DNA of 6,885 bases from positions 1 through 6,885 of the forward strand of contig JAUNHO010000050.1 of the NCBI GenBank assembly GCA_030523905.1, read 5' to 3'. The notes beneath the pieces were generated by a model. That model did not search any database. It was not told the origin of the DNA and worked only from the letters and a program-made list of their open reading frames with translations. The stretch is from Bergeyella zoohelcum (GTDB lineage Bacteria > Bacteroidota > Bacteroidia > Flavobacteriales > Weeksellaceae). The number at the start of each line of letters is the position of its first letter. The stretch's first letter is position 1. A program made the translations under genes and the position numbers. Below are positions 6,850 to 6,885 of the stretch, in pieces.

Positions 6850-6885
6850 GTTTTAGGGCTACTGAATTTTAGTTTTTAGAAGTTT

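Overview
The window looks like ordinary chromosome from a member of the Bacteroidota, most likely class Flavobacteriia (a Chryseobacterium/Riemerella-type relative is my best guess, from general sequence feel only). Three observations support this. The promoters match the Bacteroidota form TTG/TTTG - about 19 bp - TAnnTTTG. Start codons are preceded by A-rich sequence rather than Shine-Dalgarno motifs. The methionine synthase lacks its homocysteine domain, as is common in this group. The DNA is moderately AT-rich, with very AT-rich intergenic regions.

Layout, left to right. (1) Positions 1-50 may hold the last codons of an upstream gene. (2) 122-2824 (+) encodes the cobalamin-dependent methionine synthase lacking the homocysteine-binding module (metH, 900 aa). 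(3) A 63-bp gap with a good promoter leads to 2888-3313 (+), a YhfA-like OsmC-family thiol protein. (4) A hairpin at 3320-3353, T-rich on both sides, separates this gene from the convergent 3373-3984 (-), a MarC-family inner-membrane protein. (5) The 171-bp region between marC and the next gene carries two divergent promoters and an imperfect palindrome over the -33 element of the rightward one. (6) 4156-6849 (+) encodes an 897-aa TonB-dependent outer-membrane receptor without a SusC-type N-terminal extension and with an unusually short C-terminus. The last 36 bases hold no recognisable feature.

How the genes may work together. MetH makes methionine from homocysteine and needs a partner carrying the homocysteine domain. 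The OsmC-like protein, probably acting on thiols or peroxides, lies directly downstream, so the left half may be a sulfur-amino-acid neighbourhood. The receptor imports an unknown substrate. The palindrome at its promoter suggests that it is regulated, and a link to sulfur or iron-sulfur status is only a hypothesis. I found no CRISPR array, tRNA, rRNA, insertion sequence, phage gene or clearly new system. The observations most worth a second look are the palindromic operator candidate, the truncated receptor C-terminus and the missing homocysteine module.
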